From positions 200,125 to 232,526 of the forward strand of contig JACROF010000002.1 in NCBI GenBank assembly GCA_016214555.1: 32,402 nucleotides of DNA, read 5' to 3'. Below are positions 21,728 through 30,036 of the stretch, piece by piece. The stretch is from Candidatus Levyibacteriota bacterium. GTDB lineage: Bacteria > Patescibacteriota > Microgenomatia > Levybacterales > UBA12049. Numbering within the stretch: position 1 is the first letter of the stretch; each line of letters starts with the position of its first letter. Under the pieces are notes generated by a model. That model had not been told where the DNA came from, made no database searches, and saw only the letters and a list, made by a program, of their open reading frames with translations. Position numbers and translations under genes: made by a program.

Positions 21728-22866
21728 ATTACATTAATCACCCCCCGATACATCCCCATACTACACATAAAAGGAATTTGTGTTGATTTGTCAGGCATCT
21801 TTAAAACAATAGTCTCTGTATTTCCTGCTTGTACAACCTTTTGATAGTTAAAGTAAGGAATGGTGAATGCTGAGGCACAAGTATATACACCATCATTTTT
21901 AATCTTGAAAGCAACACTTGATCCTGCTTTAACAGTTACAACATTTGGATTATACCCAGATGCCTGAATATCAATTAGCACATTCTGAGATGGAGTCTCT
22001 TGAGAAACATTGTTTAAAGTGCCTTGGGGCTGTTTAAAAATATTGTTGAGAGTCCATGTGCTACCTGATAAAGCTAGCACATTATTTAAATTAAAAACCG
22101 CTAGAAAAATTAAAGCTACTGCTGCTACTTTCATAAACTTTTGGTGCATTGATTCACCAAGCCGTGTAGCAAAGTACCCGAGAATAAAGAAGAGTGGCGA
22201 GGTTCCTAAGACGAATGCTAAAAGAATAGCAGCACCCAGAAAAGGGCTCCCAGAACCTATTGCTAATGCCATCATTGCCTGTGTAATACCACAGGGTATA
22301 AAGACAGTAAACGCTCCAAGGAGTGCTGGTGCAAACAAGTTCTTACTCTTAGATTGATTTCGTACCATACGAGTAAGAAATTTAGGTGGTTGAACAATAA
22401 AATATCTAAATATAGGATGAACGTTTAGCATATTTAATGCTGTTCCAACCATGAATACAACTACCGCAAGTTGCATAATAACTTGTGCTGTAAGAGATAA
22501 CTGAAATAGTGAGCCAAACAAACCAAGTAGAAATCCTAATACTGTATAAGCGACTAATTTTGAAGCTAAGAATGCCAGAATAGGAACAGCATTTCCCGAT
22601 TGTTTTGTTTTTTCTTTCAACTTTTCCTCTTCTCTTTGAGCAATTGTTGCAGCTAATAATCCACCCTGAACTGCAAGACATGTAAGACCTCCTGTAAGTA
22701 GCCCTGTGAGAAAAATAGTCCAAAGATTGATGTTGCCCGCTGTCACAGGAGCTGGAGAGGTAGGATGTTCTAAAGAGTTAATTTTAAGGAGTAGAAACCC
22801 TATCAACCCAAAAGATATTATTACTACCCAAATAAATAAAGTTTGTTTTTTTATTTTAAATTCCAT
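21724..22866 (-). CDS. Sulfite-exporter/DsbD-like membrane protein fused to a cupredoxin domain
   Basis: A 380-residue membrane protein. It has one N-terminal hydrophobic segment (8-27), then about six membrane segments between 48 and 275 in the DsbD_2/UreH-like arrangement, with an internal repeat around GLLTGGLTCLAVQGG and FTVFIPCGITQ. A cupredoxin-like domain at about 295-380 holds likely soft metal ligands: a Cys in YTCASAF and a CSMGM near the end. Such fusions occur in copper loci of Gram-positive bacteria and probably move copper or electrons across the membrane. It lies between copA and copZ and overlaps copZ by 4 nt. Confidence 0.85.
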   Translation of the reverse strand: MEFKIKKQTLFIWVVIISFGLIGFLLLKINSLEHPTSPAPVTAGNINLWTIFLTGLLTGGLTCLAVQGGLLAATIAQREEEKLKEKTKQSGNAVPILAFLASKLVAYTVLGFLLGLFGSLFQLSLTAQVIMQLAVVVFMVGTALNMLNVHPIFRYFIVQPPKFLTRMVRNQSKSKNLFAPALLGAFTVFIPCGITQAMMALAIGSGSPFLGAAILLAFVLGTSPLFFILGYFATRLGESMHQKFMKVAAVALIFLAVFNLNNVLALSGSTWTLNNIFKQPQGTLNNVSQETPSQNVLIDIQASGYNPNVVTVKAGSSVAFKIKNDGVYTCASAFTIPYFNYQKVVQAGNTETIVLKMPDKSTQIPFMCSMGMYRGVINVI

Positions 22867-22868
22867 AG

Positions 22869-25118
22869 TTATATTTTAACTCTCTTTAAAAGCAATGAGT
22901 TGGATACTACTGAAACGCTAGATAATGCCATTGCTGCTCCTGCAAAAATGGGATTTAGCAAAATACCCCAGAATGGGAATAAAGCACCCATAGCTACAGG
23001 AATTAGTATGACATTGTAAGCAAACGCCCAAAACAAATTGGTCTTAATAGATTTTACTGTTTTTTTAGACAATTCAATAGATGAGGCAACAGATCGCAAA
23101 TCTTTATTAATTAAAGTAATATCTGCAGCCTCAATAGCTACATCTGTACCAGAACCCATTGCTATTCCAACGTCTGCTGCGGCGAGCGCTGGTGCATCGT
23201 TTACTCCGTCTCCAACCATTGCAACCTTTTTCTCTTCCGATTGAATTTTTCTAACCTCAGCTTCTTTCTGATCAGGGAGAACTTCTGCAAATACCCGTTC
23301 TATCCCCAATTTTTTCGCAATTGCATTTGCTGCTCTTTGATTATCTCCCGTAATTATGGCTACCTCAATTCCTTTTCCTTGCAACGCTTTTATACCAGCC
23401 TTTGCCGACTCTTTTAATGTGTCTGCAACAGCAATAATCCCGATAAGTTTATTGTTAACTGCAAGTAACATAACAGTCTTTCCTTCATCTTCAAGCTTAC
23501 CAATACTTTCAGTTACTGATTTATAATCTACTTTTTCTCTATCCATGAACCTACGATTTCCAAAGATGACTTTATCTTTTGCAACAATACCCTCAACTCC
23601 ATGACCAGCAACCGCCTGAAACTTTGTTGCATCACCGAGTTTCAGCTTTTCCACTTCAGCTTTCTTAACAATTGCTTCTGCAAGTGAATGCTCTGACCCT
23701 TTTTCTAAGGAAGCAGCAATACGCAACACTTCAGACTGTTTTATTTTTGCTACTGGGACAACATCAGTAACTTCAGGTTTACCATGAGTTAAAGTTCCTG
23801 TTTTGTCAAAAACCACACTATTTATTTGGCTTGCCATTTCTAAACTCTGCGCATCTTTGAAAAGAATTCCATGTTCTGCTCCCTTACCAGTTCCCACCAT
23901 TATTGCTGTAGGTGTTGCCAGTCCCATCGCACAAGGACAAGCAATAATCAGAACTGAAATCATACTTACTAACCCATTAACATAATTTCCAGTCAGAAGA
24001 ACCCATCCTAAGAAAGTTATAACTGCAATAATCAGAACTGCTGGAACAAAAATTTCTGAAACCTTGTCTGCCATTCGCTGAATTGGAGCTTTGCTGCCCT
24101 GTGCATCTTCTACCAATTTGATGATTTGAGCAAGCATTGTATCTGCTCCCACTTTTGTCGCCTTCATAATAAAGCTACCTGATTTATTAATTGTTGCCCC
24201 AATCACTAAAGCACCAACTGTTTTATCAACAGGCATACTTTCACCCGTTACCATTGACTCATTTATTGATGACTCACCCTCAATAATCACACCATCAACT
24301 GGTATTTTCTCTCCAGGTCGGACTCTAATTAGATCATCAACTTTCACTTCTTCAATAGGGATATCCAATTCCTGCCTGCCGGCAGGCAGGTCTTTTCCAT
24401 TTCTTACTACTCGTGCAGTTTTAGCTTGAAGTCCTACTAATTTTTTTATTGCATCGGAAGTGCGAGATTTAGCTCTTTCCTCAAGAAATTTACCTAAAGT
24501 GAGAAATCCAATCACGATTATGGTTACATCATAGTAGTTGTGCTCGGTATTCAAATACTGTGCAAGGGGCCCTTCAAAGGCAGTAACGATAAAGCTGTAC
24601 AGAAATGCAACAAGCGTCCCAATACCAACCAAGGTATCCATATCTGCGCTTCTAGTTTTTATAAATCTCCAAACCCCAGCAAGATATGGTCTACCCACCA
24701 CAAACATCATGTATGTTGCTAGGAGTGGAAATAAGTGATGGAAAAATTCTTTAATGGTATAGCTCATTGGAAAAAAGATTTCCCAGAGCATATATAAAAT
24801 ACTTATCGCAGCAATAGGGATTGAAACCAAAACATTTTCTTTCAGTTTGTTCTGATCGGTAGTGTGACTCATATGATCCACGTGGTTCACATTATTTTTA
24901 GGTTGTTCCATTACAAGTTCATATCCTTTATCTTTTAGTGCAGAAACAAGGTCATGTTCAGAGGTGTGTTCACTATATTTCACGGTAGCTTTGTTTGTCG
25001 CTAAATTAACAGAAGCATCAGATACTCCATCCACTTTCTTAAGCGCCCTCTCAATTACATTAACGCAAGAAGCACAGCGCATTCCTTTAACATCAAAAGT
25101 TTTTTTTACATTATTCAT
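22869..25118 (-). CDS. copA: Cu(I)-exporting P1B-type ATPase
   Basis: Exports Cu(I) from the cytosol with ATP. It has 749 residues with one N-terminal HMA domain (GMRCASC, 12-18) and a His-rich linker (about 79-86). The actuator motif is TGES (291-294), the membrane metal site CPC (394-396), the phosphorylation site DKTGT (438-442), the P1B motif SEHSLAEAI and the hinge [10 protein letters not shown]. The last helices hold YN and MALSS, the Cu(I)-type signature. Residues 244-249 (LPAGRQ) are encoded by a perfect 20-bp palindrome inserted in frame in the actuator region. It starts 8 nt inside the csoR end. A weak AAGAAA precedes the ATG. Confidence 0.97.
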   Translation of the reverse strand: MNNVKKTFDVKGMRCASCVNVIERALKKVDGVSDASVNLATNKATVKYSEHTSEHDLVSALKDKGYELVMEQPKNNVNHVDHMSHTTDQNKLKENVLVSIPIAAISILYMLWEIFFPMSYTIKEFFHHLFPLLATYMMFVVGRPYLAGVWRFIKTRSADMDTLVGIGTLVAFLYSFIVTAFEGPLAQYLNTEHNYYDVTIIVIGFLTLGKFLEERAKSRTSDAIKKLVGLQAKTARVVRNGKDLPAGRQELDIPIEEVKVDDLIRVRPGEKIPVDGVIIEGESSINESMVTGESMPVDKTVGALVIGATINKSGSFIMKATKVGADTMLAQIIKLVEDAQGSKAPIQRMADKVSEIFVPAVLIIAVITFLGWVLLTGNYVNGLVSMISVLIIACPCAMGLATPTAIMVGTGKGAEHGILFKDAQSLEMASQINSVVFDKTGTLTHGKPEVTDVVPVAKIKQSEVLRIAASLEKGSEHSLAEAIVKKAEVEKLKLGDATKFQAVAGHGVEGIVAKDKVIFGNRRFMDREKVDYKSVTESIGKLEDEGKTVMLLAVNNKLIGIIAVADTLKESAKAGIKALQGKGIEVAIITGDNQRAANAIAKKLGIERVFAEVLPDQKEAEVRKIQSEEKKVAMVGDGVNDAPALAAADVGIAMGSGTDVAIEAADITLINKDLRSVASSIELSKKTVKSIKTNLFWAFAYNVILIPVAMGALFPFWGILLNPIFAGAAMALSSVSVVSNSLLLKRVKI
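24371..24390. repeat. Perfect 20-bp GC palindrome inside copA
   Basis: CCTGCCTGCC followed by its exact reverse complement GGCAGGCAGG. It encodes LPAGRQ in CopA. The flanking gene is AT-rich, so the segment stands out. The arms match the intergenic element at 12934-12959. Confidence 0.9.
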
Positions 25119-25386
25119 TATTTTTCTTAAAAACTTGCATTATTTCTGCAATAGACTCGTCAGCTTTTCCACTTTTGATTGCATCAGATACACAGCATTT
25201 TAGGTGATTTTCTAAAAGAAGATTACCTGTCCTCTTAAGCCCACTTTCAATAGCTTGCATTTGGTGCATAACATCTATGCAGTATGCATCTTCTTCCATC
25301 ATTTTGATGACTTTATCGAGGTGTCCTCTTGCAATTTTGAGGCGGTGAGTTATTCGTTCTTCTGTGTCTTTTGGTCTGTATGCCAT
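25111..25386 (-). CDS. csoR: Copper-sensing repressor CsoR
   Basis: A homo-oligomeric DNA-binding protein that releases its operator when it binds Cu(I). It has 91 residues, all helical. The metal ligands C36, H61 and C65 fall at the same numbers as in the M. tuberculosis protein (YCIDVM, NHLKCC). An extra C64 is present. The ATG at 25386 is chosen because AGGGGG lies 4 nt upstream and the promoter lies at 25406-25434; an in-frame ATG at 25434 would be inside the -35. It heads the copper operon and its 3' end overlaps copA by 8 nt. Confidence 0.95.
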   Translation of the reverse strand: MAYRPKDTEERITHRLKIARGHLDKVIKMMEEDAYCIDVMHQMQAIESGLKRTGNLLLENHLKCCVSDAIKSGKADESIAEIMQVFKKNNE

Positions 25387-25409
25387 ATATCCCCCTATAA
25401 GGGATATAT
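25385..25409. promoter_or_regulatory. Likely CsoR operator
   Basis: A perfect 9-bp inverted repeat, ATATATCCC (25385-25393) and GGGATATAT (25401-25409), with a 7-bp spacer CCTATAA. It overlaps the -10 and the start site of csoR. The TAnCCC...GGGnTA core is like known CsoR sites. Binding is inferred. Confidence 0.8.
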
Positions 25410-25434
25410 TACTATTTTCGCAATAAGCTGTCAA
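25406..25434 (-). promoter_or_regulatory. Promoter of the csoR-copA operon
   Basis: On the minus strand TTGACA (25429-25434), 17 bp, TAATAT (25406-25411). It leaves a leader of about 13-14 nt with a ribosome-binding site. Confidence 0.85.
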
Positions 25435-25486
25435 TAAGTTACCTTAAACAACTTCAGCTATTTGAGGAGATTCCGCATGTAATGTT

Positions 25487-25495
25487 TGTTATACT
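25487..25495 (+). promoter_or_regulatory. Leaderless promoter of the VTT-like gene
   Basis: TGT followed by TATACT (25490-25495) ends 6 nt before the ATG at 25502. Confidence 0.65.
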
Positions 25496-25501
25496 ACATA
25501 C

Positions 25502-26062
25502 ATGAGCATATGGCATTCCTTCCACTATAAAAATATCACCCTCTTTCTAATATCGATAATCATTGCTTTTATAATTTCTCGGTTCGAACCATTTCATAAT
25601 TTCTTACTAAGTGTTGGAGACTTAGGATACATCGGAGCATTTTTAGCAGGCATATTATTTGTCTCAACTTTCACAGTCGCAACTGGGGCAATAATCTTAT
25701 TGGTTTTAGCTGAAAGATTGTCCCCAATTGAGATTGGAATCATCGCAGGTCTTGGTGCAGTGGTCGGAGATTTTACAATTTTTCGACTTGTCAAAGATAA
25801 TCTTGCAAATGAATTAAAAGATATATACGACCATATAGATGGTAATCATCACTTCAGACGAGTACTTCATACAAAATATTTCAGCTGGACACTTCCAGTA
25901 ATTGGCGCTGTTATAATAGCCTCACCGCTTCCAGATGAAGTGGGTGTGAGCTTAATGGGCATTTCCAAAATGAAGACGTATCAATTCCTTATTGTCTCCT
26001 TTATTTTAAACGCAATTGGCATCTTCTTGGTGGTCTCAGCATCTTTAGTGATTAAGCCCTAA
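25502..26062 (+). CDS. VTT/DedA-like integral membrane protein
   Basis: A 186-residue membrane protein with about four to five hydrophobic segments: 10-26, 40-68, 76-92, 133-147 and 160-184. The segment after a charged amphipathic stretch, ASPLPDEVGVSLMGISKMKT, is like the conserved region of VTT (SNARE-associated/DedA) proteins, which are often lipid scramblases or flippases. The usual first VTT motif is weak and the protein is short. Its divergent position next to the csoR promoter may be chance. Family call is tentative. Confidence 0.6.
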   Translation: MSIWHSFHYKNITLFLISIIIAFIISRFEPFHNFLLSVGDLGYIGAFLAGILFVSTFTVATGAIILLVLAERLSPIEIGIIAGLGAVVGDFTIFRLVKDNLANELKDIYDHIDGNHHFRRVLHTKYFSWTLPVIGAVIIASPLPDEVGVSLMGISKMKTYQFLIVSFILNAIGIFLVVSASLVIKP

Positions 26063-26075
26063 ATGCCTCACAAAT

Positions 26076-26630
26076 TTATTCATCCGGTACAAATCTGAGT
26101 GCATTAGAATTCATACAATACCTTTTTCCTGTAGGCTTGGGACCATCATCAAAAACATGCCCCAGGTGTCCTCCACAAGTATCCAAAACTTCAATCCTAT
26201 CATCACCCAGTCCTGCTTCTTTTCGTAACACTACCGCATTTTCATTAATAGGAGCCCAAAAACTCGGCCACCCCGTTCCTGAATCAAACTTTTGTTCTGA
26301 GCGAAAAAGTGGCACATCACAGCCAATGCTGTAATATGTCCCCTTCCTCTTCTCATTGTTTAGCACGCCCGTAAAAGGAATTTCCGTCCCTGCCTCGCGA
26401 AGGATATGAAACTCTTGGGGAGTTAATACCCTCTTCCACTCCTCATCTGTCTTAAGCTTATTTTTGTTAAATGCACCAGAGATAATATGTCCCTCGTACT
26501 GATCTATCGTAGATCTCTCAACCGCTTTTTTATTCAGGTGACTAATCATGACAATTCCCCCTATCAGTAAAACAACAAATGCAATCAAGAAAAGTACATT
26601 CTTATGTTTGCGGTGAGCTTTATATAGCAT
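26076..26630 (-). CDS. msrB: Membrane-anchored methionine-R-sulfoxide reductase
   Basis: Reduces methionine-R-sulfoxide in exported proteins. It has 184 residues, with an N-terminal anchor at about 12-31 and the SelR domain at about 62-182. Core motifs are present: FDSGTGWPSFW at 115-125, CGGHLGHVF at 152-160 and the catalytic C172 in RYCMNSNAL. The first cysteine of each zinc CxxC pair is missing (SIGC at 101-104 and DTC at 150-152), so it is probably a zinc-free form. It starts 12 nt after the DipZ-like gene, which can supply reducing power outside the membrane. Confidence 0.93.
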   Translation of the reverse strand: MLYKAHRKHKNVLFLIAFVVLLIGGIVMISHLNKKAVERSTIDQYEGHIISGAFNKNKLKTDEEWKRVLTPQEFHILREAGTEIPFTGVLNNEKRKGTYYSIGCDVPLFRSEQKFDSGTGWPSFWAPINENAVVLRKEAGLGDDRIEVLDTCGGHLGHVFDDGPKPTGKRYCMNSNALRFVPDE

Positions 26631-26642
26631 ATGGTGTATTCA

Positions 26643-28406
26643 TTAGCCAAAAGTAAAAGCAAAAAGTTCTGCATTATTATCCTCAAATTCAAGCCGCAAA
26701 ACATGACGTCCAGGGAAAGATTGGTTAATCAATTTGTAAAGTTTGTCACTGTCAACTGTTACGATACCGTTTAGATTATCTTCTCCAAAATCCTGCATTT
26801 TCTCGTCAAGATACACTTTTACTTTTGCAGGAATCCCCTTGGTCCCACCTGCATCGCTTTGCGAAACATTGCGGGCAGGTCGCATGACTAAATATACTTC
26901 TTTTGCATCAAAATTAAGTGTTAGTGTTGCGCCTTTTTGGGGATTGGCATATTCTTCCATTACATTCCATGCGCCATCATATGCAACCTGATTATCTCCC
27001 ACATGTGCGGGAGTTGAATACGTCCCAAGCGTATCTCTCTTTATAGTTTCAGGGGATGCAAAATGTTCGATTCTTCCATACCCCAAATATATTTCAGGTG
27101 TTTTTGCATTGACCTGATATGTTGGATTGTTTATCTTTGAAGACACGTCAGTTGCTCCTGCTTCTTGTAAAAGTTCTTGAATTACTCTTTCACTTTCGTC
27201 ATAAGCCCCCTCTCCAAAATGGGAGTATCGTACATATCCTTCTTTATCAATAAAGTATTTTGCAGGCCAGAAACGATTATTGTATGCCCTCCAAGTAGAA
27301 AAATCATTGTCTTGGACAATAGGATACGTGAGATCAAAGTCTTTGATTGCTTGGGAGACATTTTTTGCGCTTTTTTCAAACTCAAATTCAGGAGCATGAA
27401 CACCAATAATAACTAAGCCTTTATCCTTATACTTCTCATTCCAATCTCTAAGATAGGGCAAAGTTCTTTGGCAATTAATGCATGAATATGTCCAGAAATC
27501 GATAACAACAACTTTTCCTTTTAATCCTTCAAGCGTCAATGGTTCGCTGTTAAACCACACGCCTCCAGGAATAATCTCAGGAGCTTTTACCCCTTTTGGC
27601 TCTGTCAAATCAAACATCGGCTTTCCCATGTCTTCTTTTTTAGTTTCACTACCAGATTTTTTATCTAATTGATTGCGTATCAACTCATTATCTTCAAAGC
27701 GAGTCAGACCTGTGCCATATTGTGGAAAAGTGTTTAGTACAAATGTTTGAAATCTCCTATCAACGTTAAAAAATATTCCTACAGCTGTCAAAATCATTAA
27801 CACCCCAAACATTTTTTGGATATGACCTAAGTTAGCAAGTAGCCATGGAACTCGACGAAGGGCATTTTGACCACCCAACATGATCAAAAACATCGGAATA
27901 GCAGTCCCGAGTGAATAAGCAAGTGTGATTAAAAATGCATCAAAAGTAACTGTTCCCGTAATTGCCAGAGAGATAACAGATGCAAGTATTGGACCAACAC
28001 AGGGAGTCCAAAGTAACCCAACAGAAAACCCAATGAGTAATCCGCCTCCAAAGCCGGTTCTTCCTTGACTCCTTGGCATAAAACCAGCCAATGCAGAAAA
28101 AAGTCTTTCTACAAGTACCTGGAATTGAGGAACAAGAAGTGATAGCCCAAGTCCCGCGATGACAACCACTGAAGCAAAACGAAGTGTTTCTGCCGGAACA
28201 CCACTCAATCTTACTATTGTTGAGAGAAAAAGTGTAAAGAAGGTAAAACTAATAACAAAGCCAGTAACAACTCCCACCGGTCGCGCTTTACCCGTATGCA
28301 CCCCACCAACACTTGATGTAAGAATAATGGGAAGGATAGGAAGAATACAGGGTGAAAGTACCGTAATAATTCCAGCCAGAAATGCAAATGCGACAAGTAA
28401 AATCAT
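26643..28406 (-). CDS. DipZ-like CcdA-thioredoxin fusion protein
   Basis: A 587-residue transmembrane thiol electron carrier. The CcdA/DsbD membrane domain covers about 1-215, with redox cysteines C20 in LSPCILP and C136 in WTPCVGP. A TlpA/AhpC-like thioredoxin domain covers about 275-430, with C309 and C312 in SCINCQRT. A beta-sandwich C-terminal domain covers about 450-587. This layout is that of M. tuberculosis DipZ. It would pass electrons from cytosolic thioredoxin to exported proteins such as MsrB. It lies between the Met-rich thioredoxin and msrB in one direction. Confidence 0.93.
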   Translation of the reverse strand: MILLVAFAFLAGIITVLSPCILPILPIILTSSVGGVHTGKARPVGVVTGFVISFTFFTLFLSTIVRLSGVPAETLRFASVVVIAGLGLSLLVPQFQVLVERLFSALAGFMPRSQGRTGFGGGLLIGFSVGLLWTPCVGPILASVISLAITGTVTFDAFLITLAYSLGTAIPMFLIMLGGQNALRRVPWLLANLGHIQKMFGVLMILTAVGIFFNVDRRFQTFVLNTFPQYGTGLTRFEDNELIRNQLDKKSGSETKKEDMGKPMFDLTEPKGVKAPEIIPGGVWFNSEPLTLEGLKGKVVVIDFWTYSCINCQRTLPYLRDWNEKYKDKGLVIIGVHAPEFEFEKSAKNVSQAIKDFDLTYPIVQDNDFSTWRAYNNRFWPAKYFIDKEGYVRYSHFGEGAYDESERVIQELLQEAGATDVSSKINNPTYQVNAKTPEIYLGYGRIEHFASPETIKRDTLGTYSTPAHVGDNQVAYDGAWNVMEEYANPQKGATLTLNFDAKEVYLVMRPARNVSQSDAGGTKGIPAKVKVYLDEKMQDFGEDNLNGIVTVDSDKLYKLINQSFPGRHVLRLEFEDNNAELFAFTFG

Positions 28407-28420
28407 ATATTTTGTTAACT

Positions 28421-28468
28421 AATCTCTGATGCTGGTTTTTGTTATAGCAAAAACCAGAACCGCAGATT
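28421..28468. promoter_or_regulatory. Palindrome around a -10 upstream of the DipZ-like gene
   Basis: A perfect 10-bp stem, CTGGTTTTTG (28432-28441) and CAAAAACCAG (28448-28457), with a 6-nt loop. Weaker outer pairing extends to 28421 and 28468. On the minus strand the centre reads TGC-TATAAC, a fair extended -10 located 35 nt before the dipZ ATG. It could be an operator, an intercistronic mRNA hairpin, or both. Confidence 0.5.
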
Positions 28469-28973
28469 ACTTAATATGAGAAAGTAACTCATCTATCTGT
28501 CCACCATTCCACTTTGCTACCTCTTTACCTGTACTGTCTATCTGGACAAATGTGTGCTGATAGGTAATTCCATACTTTTTTGCAAGGTCTTTTTCTTCCT
28601 GATCTGTTTCTGGGTCATTATAATTAACTCTAATCAAAGTAACATCTTCAGGAATTTTACTTACGTTTGCAGTAAAGCTAGCATCAGCCGGTTTACAGGT
28701 CGGACACCAAGACGCGTAGAAAAATAACACGCGACGAGTACTCAAAGCACTCTCTAAAGCTGACTTACTATATTGAATATAACGAGAGTTAGTCAACTTG
28801 TCATCCATCATTACACCTGTTGGTTCCATGGATGTATCTTCTTTTGACATCATAGCTTCATCCTTTTTCATCATGGAATCAGATTGGGAAGAATTTTGGG
28901 AAAAAGTGTATGCACCGATACCAAAAACTACTACAACTGCGATAACAACCAAAATTACTACTGGATTTTTCAT
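28467..28973 (-). CDS. Membrane-anchored thioredoxin-like protein with Met-rich linker
   Basis: A 168-residue exported thiol oxidoreductase. Its anchor (5-23) is followed by a Met-rich linker with M34, M35, M41, M42, M49, M55 and M56, then the thioredoxin fold (about 65-165) with C90 and C93 in WCPTC. The methionine pairs may bind Cu(I) or act as oxidation sinks; this is inference. The start at 28973 has the best ribosome-binding site in the window, AGGAGGTGA (minus strand, 28984-28992). It is first in a trx-dipZ-msrB series. Confidence 0.88.
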   Translation of the reverse strand: MKNPVVILVVIAVVVVFGIGAYTFSQNSSQSDSMMKKDEAMMSKEDTSMEPTGVMMDDKLTNSRYIQYSKSALESALSTRRVLFFYASWCPTCKPADASFTANVSKIPEDVTLIRVNYNDPETDQEEKDLAKKYGITYQHTFVQIDSTGKEVAKWNGGQIDELLSHIK

Positions 28974-29002
28974 CGATTTTGATTCACCTCCTGTCTATAT
29001 CT

Positions 29003-29031
29003 AGAGTAGTAAATCAAAACAGAAATGTCAA
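29003..29031 (-). promoter_or_regulatory. Promoter of the Met-rich thioredoxin gene
   Basis: On the minus strand a perfect TTGACA (29026-29031), 17 bp, and a weak TACTCT (29003-29008). The start would lie about 20-25 nt before the ATG, leaving room for the Shine-Dalgarno sequence. The weak -10 could mean an activator is needed. Confidence 0.45.
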
Positions 29032-29038
29032 GTTGTCT

Positions 29039-29392
29039 TTACATTTTGAAATAAGAATACATGCGGGAAAGAAGTTTGGAGAAAACCATTGCACAAAGAG
29101 CAATGACAAGCCACGGATCAATTTCGTGCTTTAATGCTTGAAGAATAATTCCTGTAATTAAAATACCAACACCTACAAGATATGAAATTCTTCCAGCTGT
29201 AAGAATATGTATTGTTTCCCTTTCGTCCGAGGATTTTTCTCTGAAAAGAAAAGCAGAAAACGTGAGGAACGATACAATAAGTCCTACAATTAACATTGAA
29301 ACCATACTCTCAGGCATAGTTAAATTTCCAGGGTTCAAAAACAAAATTGCTATTCCAAGTATGAGGATCGCACTGATAGTCTCAAAAATCAT
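29039..29392 (-). CDS. Small membrane protein paired with an XRE regulator (DUF2178-like)
   Basis: A 117-residue membrane protein with four hydrophobic segments (about 3-20, 31-49, 69-87, 93-109). The cytosolic loop between helices 2 and 3 holds REKSSDERETIH, a D-E-R-E motif typical of DUF2178-like proteins that lie next to small XRE regulators. It starts 2 nt after the regulator's stop codon, so the pair is one operon. The function of such pairs is poorly known; the membrane partner may control the regulator. Confidence 0.7.
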   Translation of the reverse strand: MIFETISAILILGIAILFLNPGNLTMPESMVSMLIVGLIVSFLTFSAFLFREKSSDERETIHILTAGRISYLVGVGILITGIILQALKHEIDPWLVIALCAMVFSKLLSRMYSYFKM

Positions 29393-29394
29393 AG

Positions 29395-29601
29395 TTATTT
29401 CTCTATTGTAAACAATTTTTCAACAGTCGTGTCAAAATATTTTGCAATCTTAAGCGCAAGCAATACAGATGGTGTGTAATTTCCTTTTTCTATGGCAATA
29501 ATTGTTTGACGGGTTACACCAATTGATTTTGCTAGCTTTTCCTGCGTAATATTCTTTTCAACCCTACATTCCTGTAAGTGATTAGTAACTTTCTCGGACA
29601 T
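29395..29601 (-). CDS. XRE-family transcription regulator
   Basis: A 68-residue protein made almost wholly of one HTH_3 domain: NITQEKLAKSIGVTRQTIIA at about 18-37, followed by EKGNYTPSVLLALKIAKYF. This is the compact YozG/Cro-like type. It binds DNA as a dimer and probably controls its own promoter. TGC-TATAAT ends 11 nt before the ATG, leaving a very short leader. Confidence 0.92.
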   Translation of the reverse strand: MSEKVTNHLQECRVEKNITQEKLAKSIGVTRQTIIAIEKGNYTPSVLLALKIAKYFDTTVEKLFTIEK

Positions 29602-29612
29602 AACTTTGGTCT

Positions 29613-29621
29613 ATTATAGCA
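29613..29621 (-). promoter_or_regulatory. Extended -10 of the XRE operon
   Basis: TGC followed by TATAAT (minus strand, hexamer 29613-29618), 11 nt before the ATG at 29601. Confidence 0.65.
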
Positions 29622-29691
29622 ATCTTGGAGGCTTTGAGTGTACAATCCTACCGACCAAAGATCTCGACGAAATTATACCAAAAATATAATC

Positions 29692-29700
29692 TGATAAAAT
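29692..29700 (+). promoter_or_regulatory. Leaderless promoter of the TfoX-N gene
   Basis: TGA followed by TAAAAT (29695-29700) ends 6 nt before the ATG at 29707. Confidence 0.65.
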
Positions 29701-29706
29701 AGGGTC

Positions 29707-30036
29707 ATGGCAACGCTTCAATCAACAGTCGACGTAATCGCAGAAAATATGAGTGGTGCTGGAAATATCACCAGCAGAAAAATGTTTGGCGAGTATGCTC
29801 TTTATCTTGATGGCAAAGTCATCGCCTTTATTTGTGATGATAATTTTTATATCAAACCAACTGAGGAAGGGAAAAAATTTTATCCAGACTTTGAAGATGC
29901 TCCGCCCTATCCCGGAGCGAAAATGTATATGTTAATTTCTGAAGATACATGGGAAGACAGAGAATTTATGACAAAATTGGCAATAATAACAGCCAACTCC
30001 CTCCCCACCCCAAAACCGAAGAGGAAAAGAACTTGA
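29707..30036 (+). CDS. TfoX N-terminal domain protein
   Basis: A 109-residue protein with the TfoX/Sxy N-terminal fold: ITSRKMFGEYALYLDGKVIA at about 21-40, then FICDDNFYIKPTEEGK. The fold is mostly beta and is found alone in many bacteria. The C-terminal TfoX helical domain is missing, so it is not a full competence activator. The tail is short and basic (PTPKPKRKRT). It has its own leaderless promoter and no operon partner. Its role is unknown. Confidence 0.88.
   Translation: MATLQSTVDVIAENMSGAGNITSRKMFGEYALYLDGKVIAFICDDNFYIKPTEEGKKFYPDFEDAPPYPGAKMYMLISEDTWEDREFMTKLAIITANSLPTPKPKRKRT

Noticed and set aside
22406-22723. Minus-strand 105-codon frame inside the TauE/cupredoxin gene
   Set aside because: It is an out-of-frame shadow of a membrane protein gene, rich in Ser, Cys and Tyr and without a start signal.
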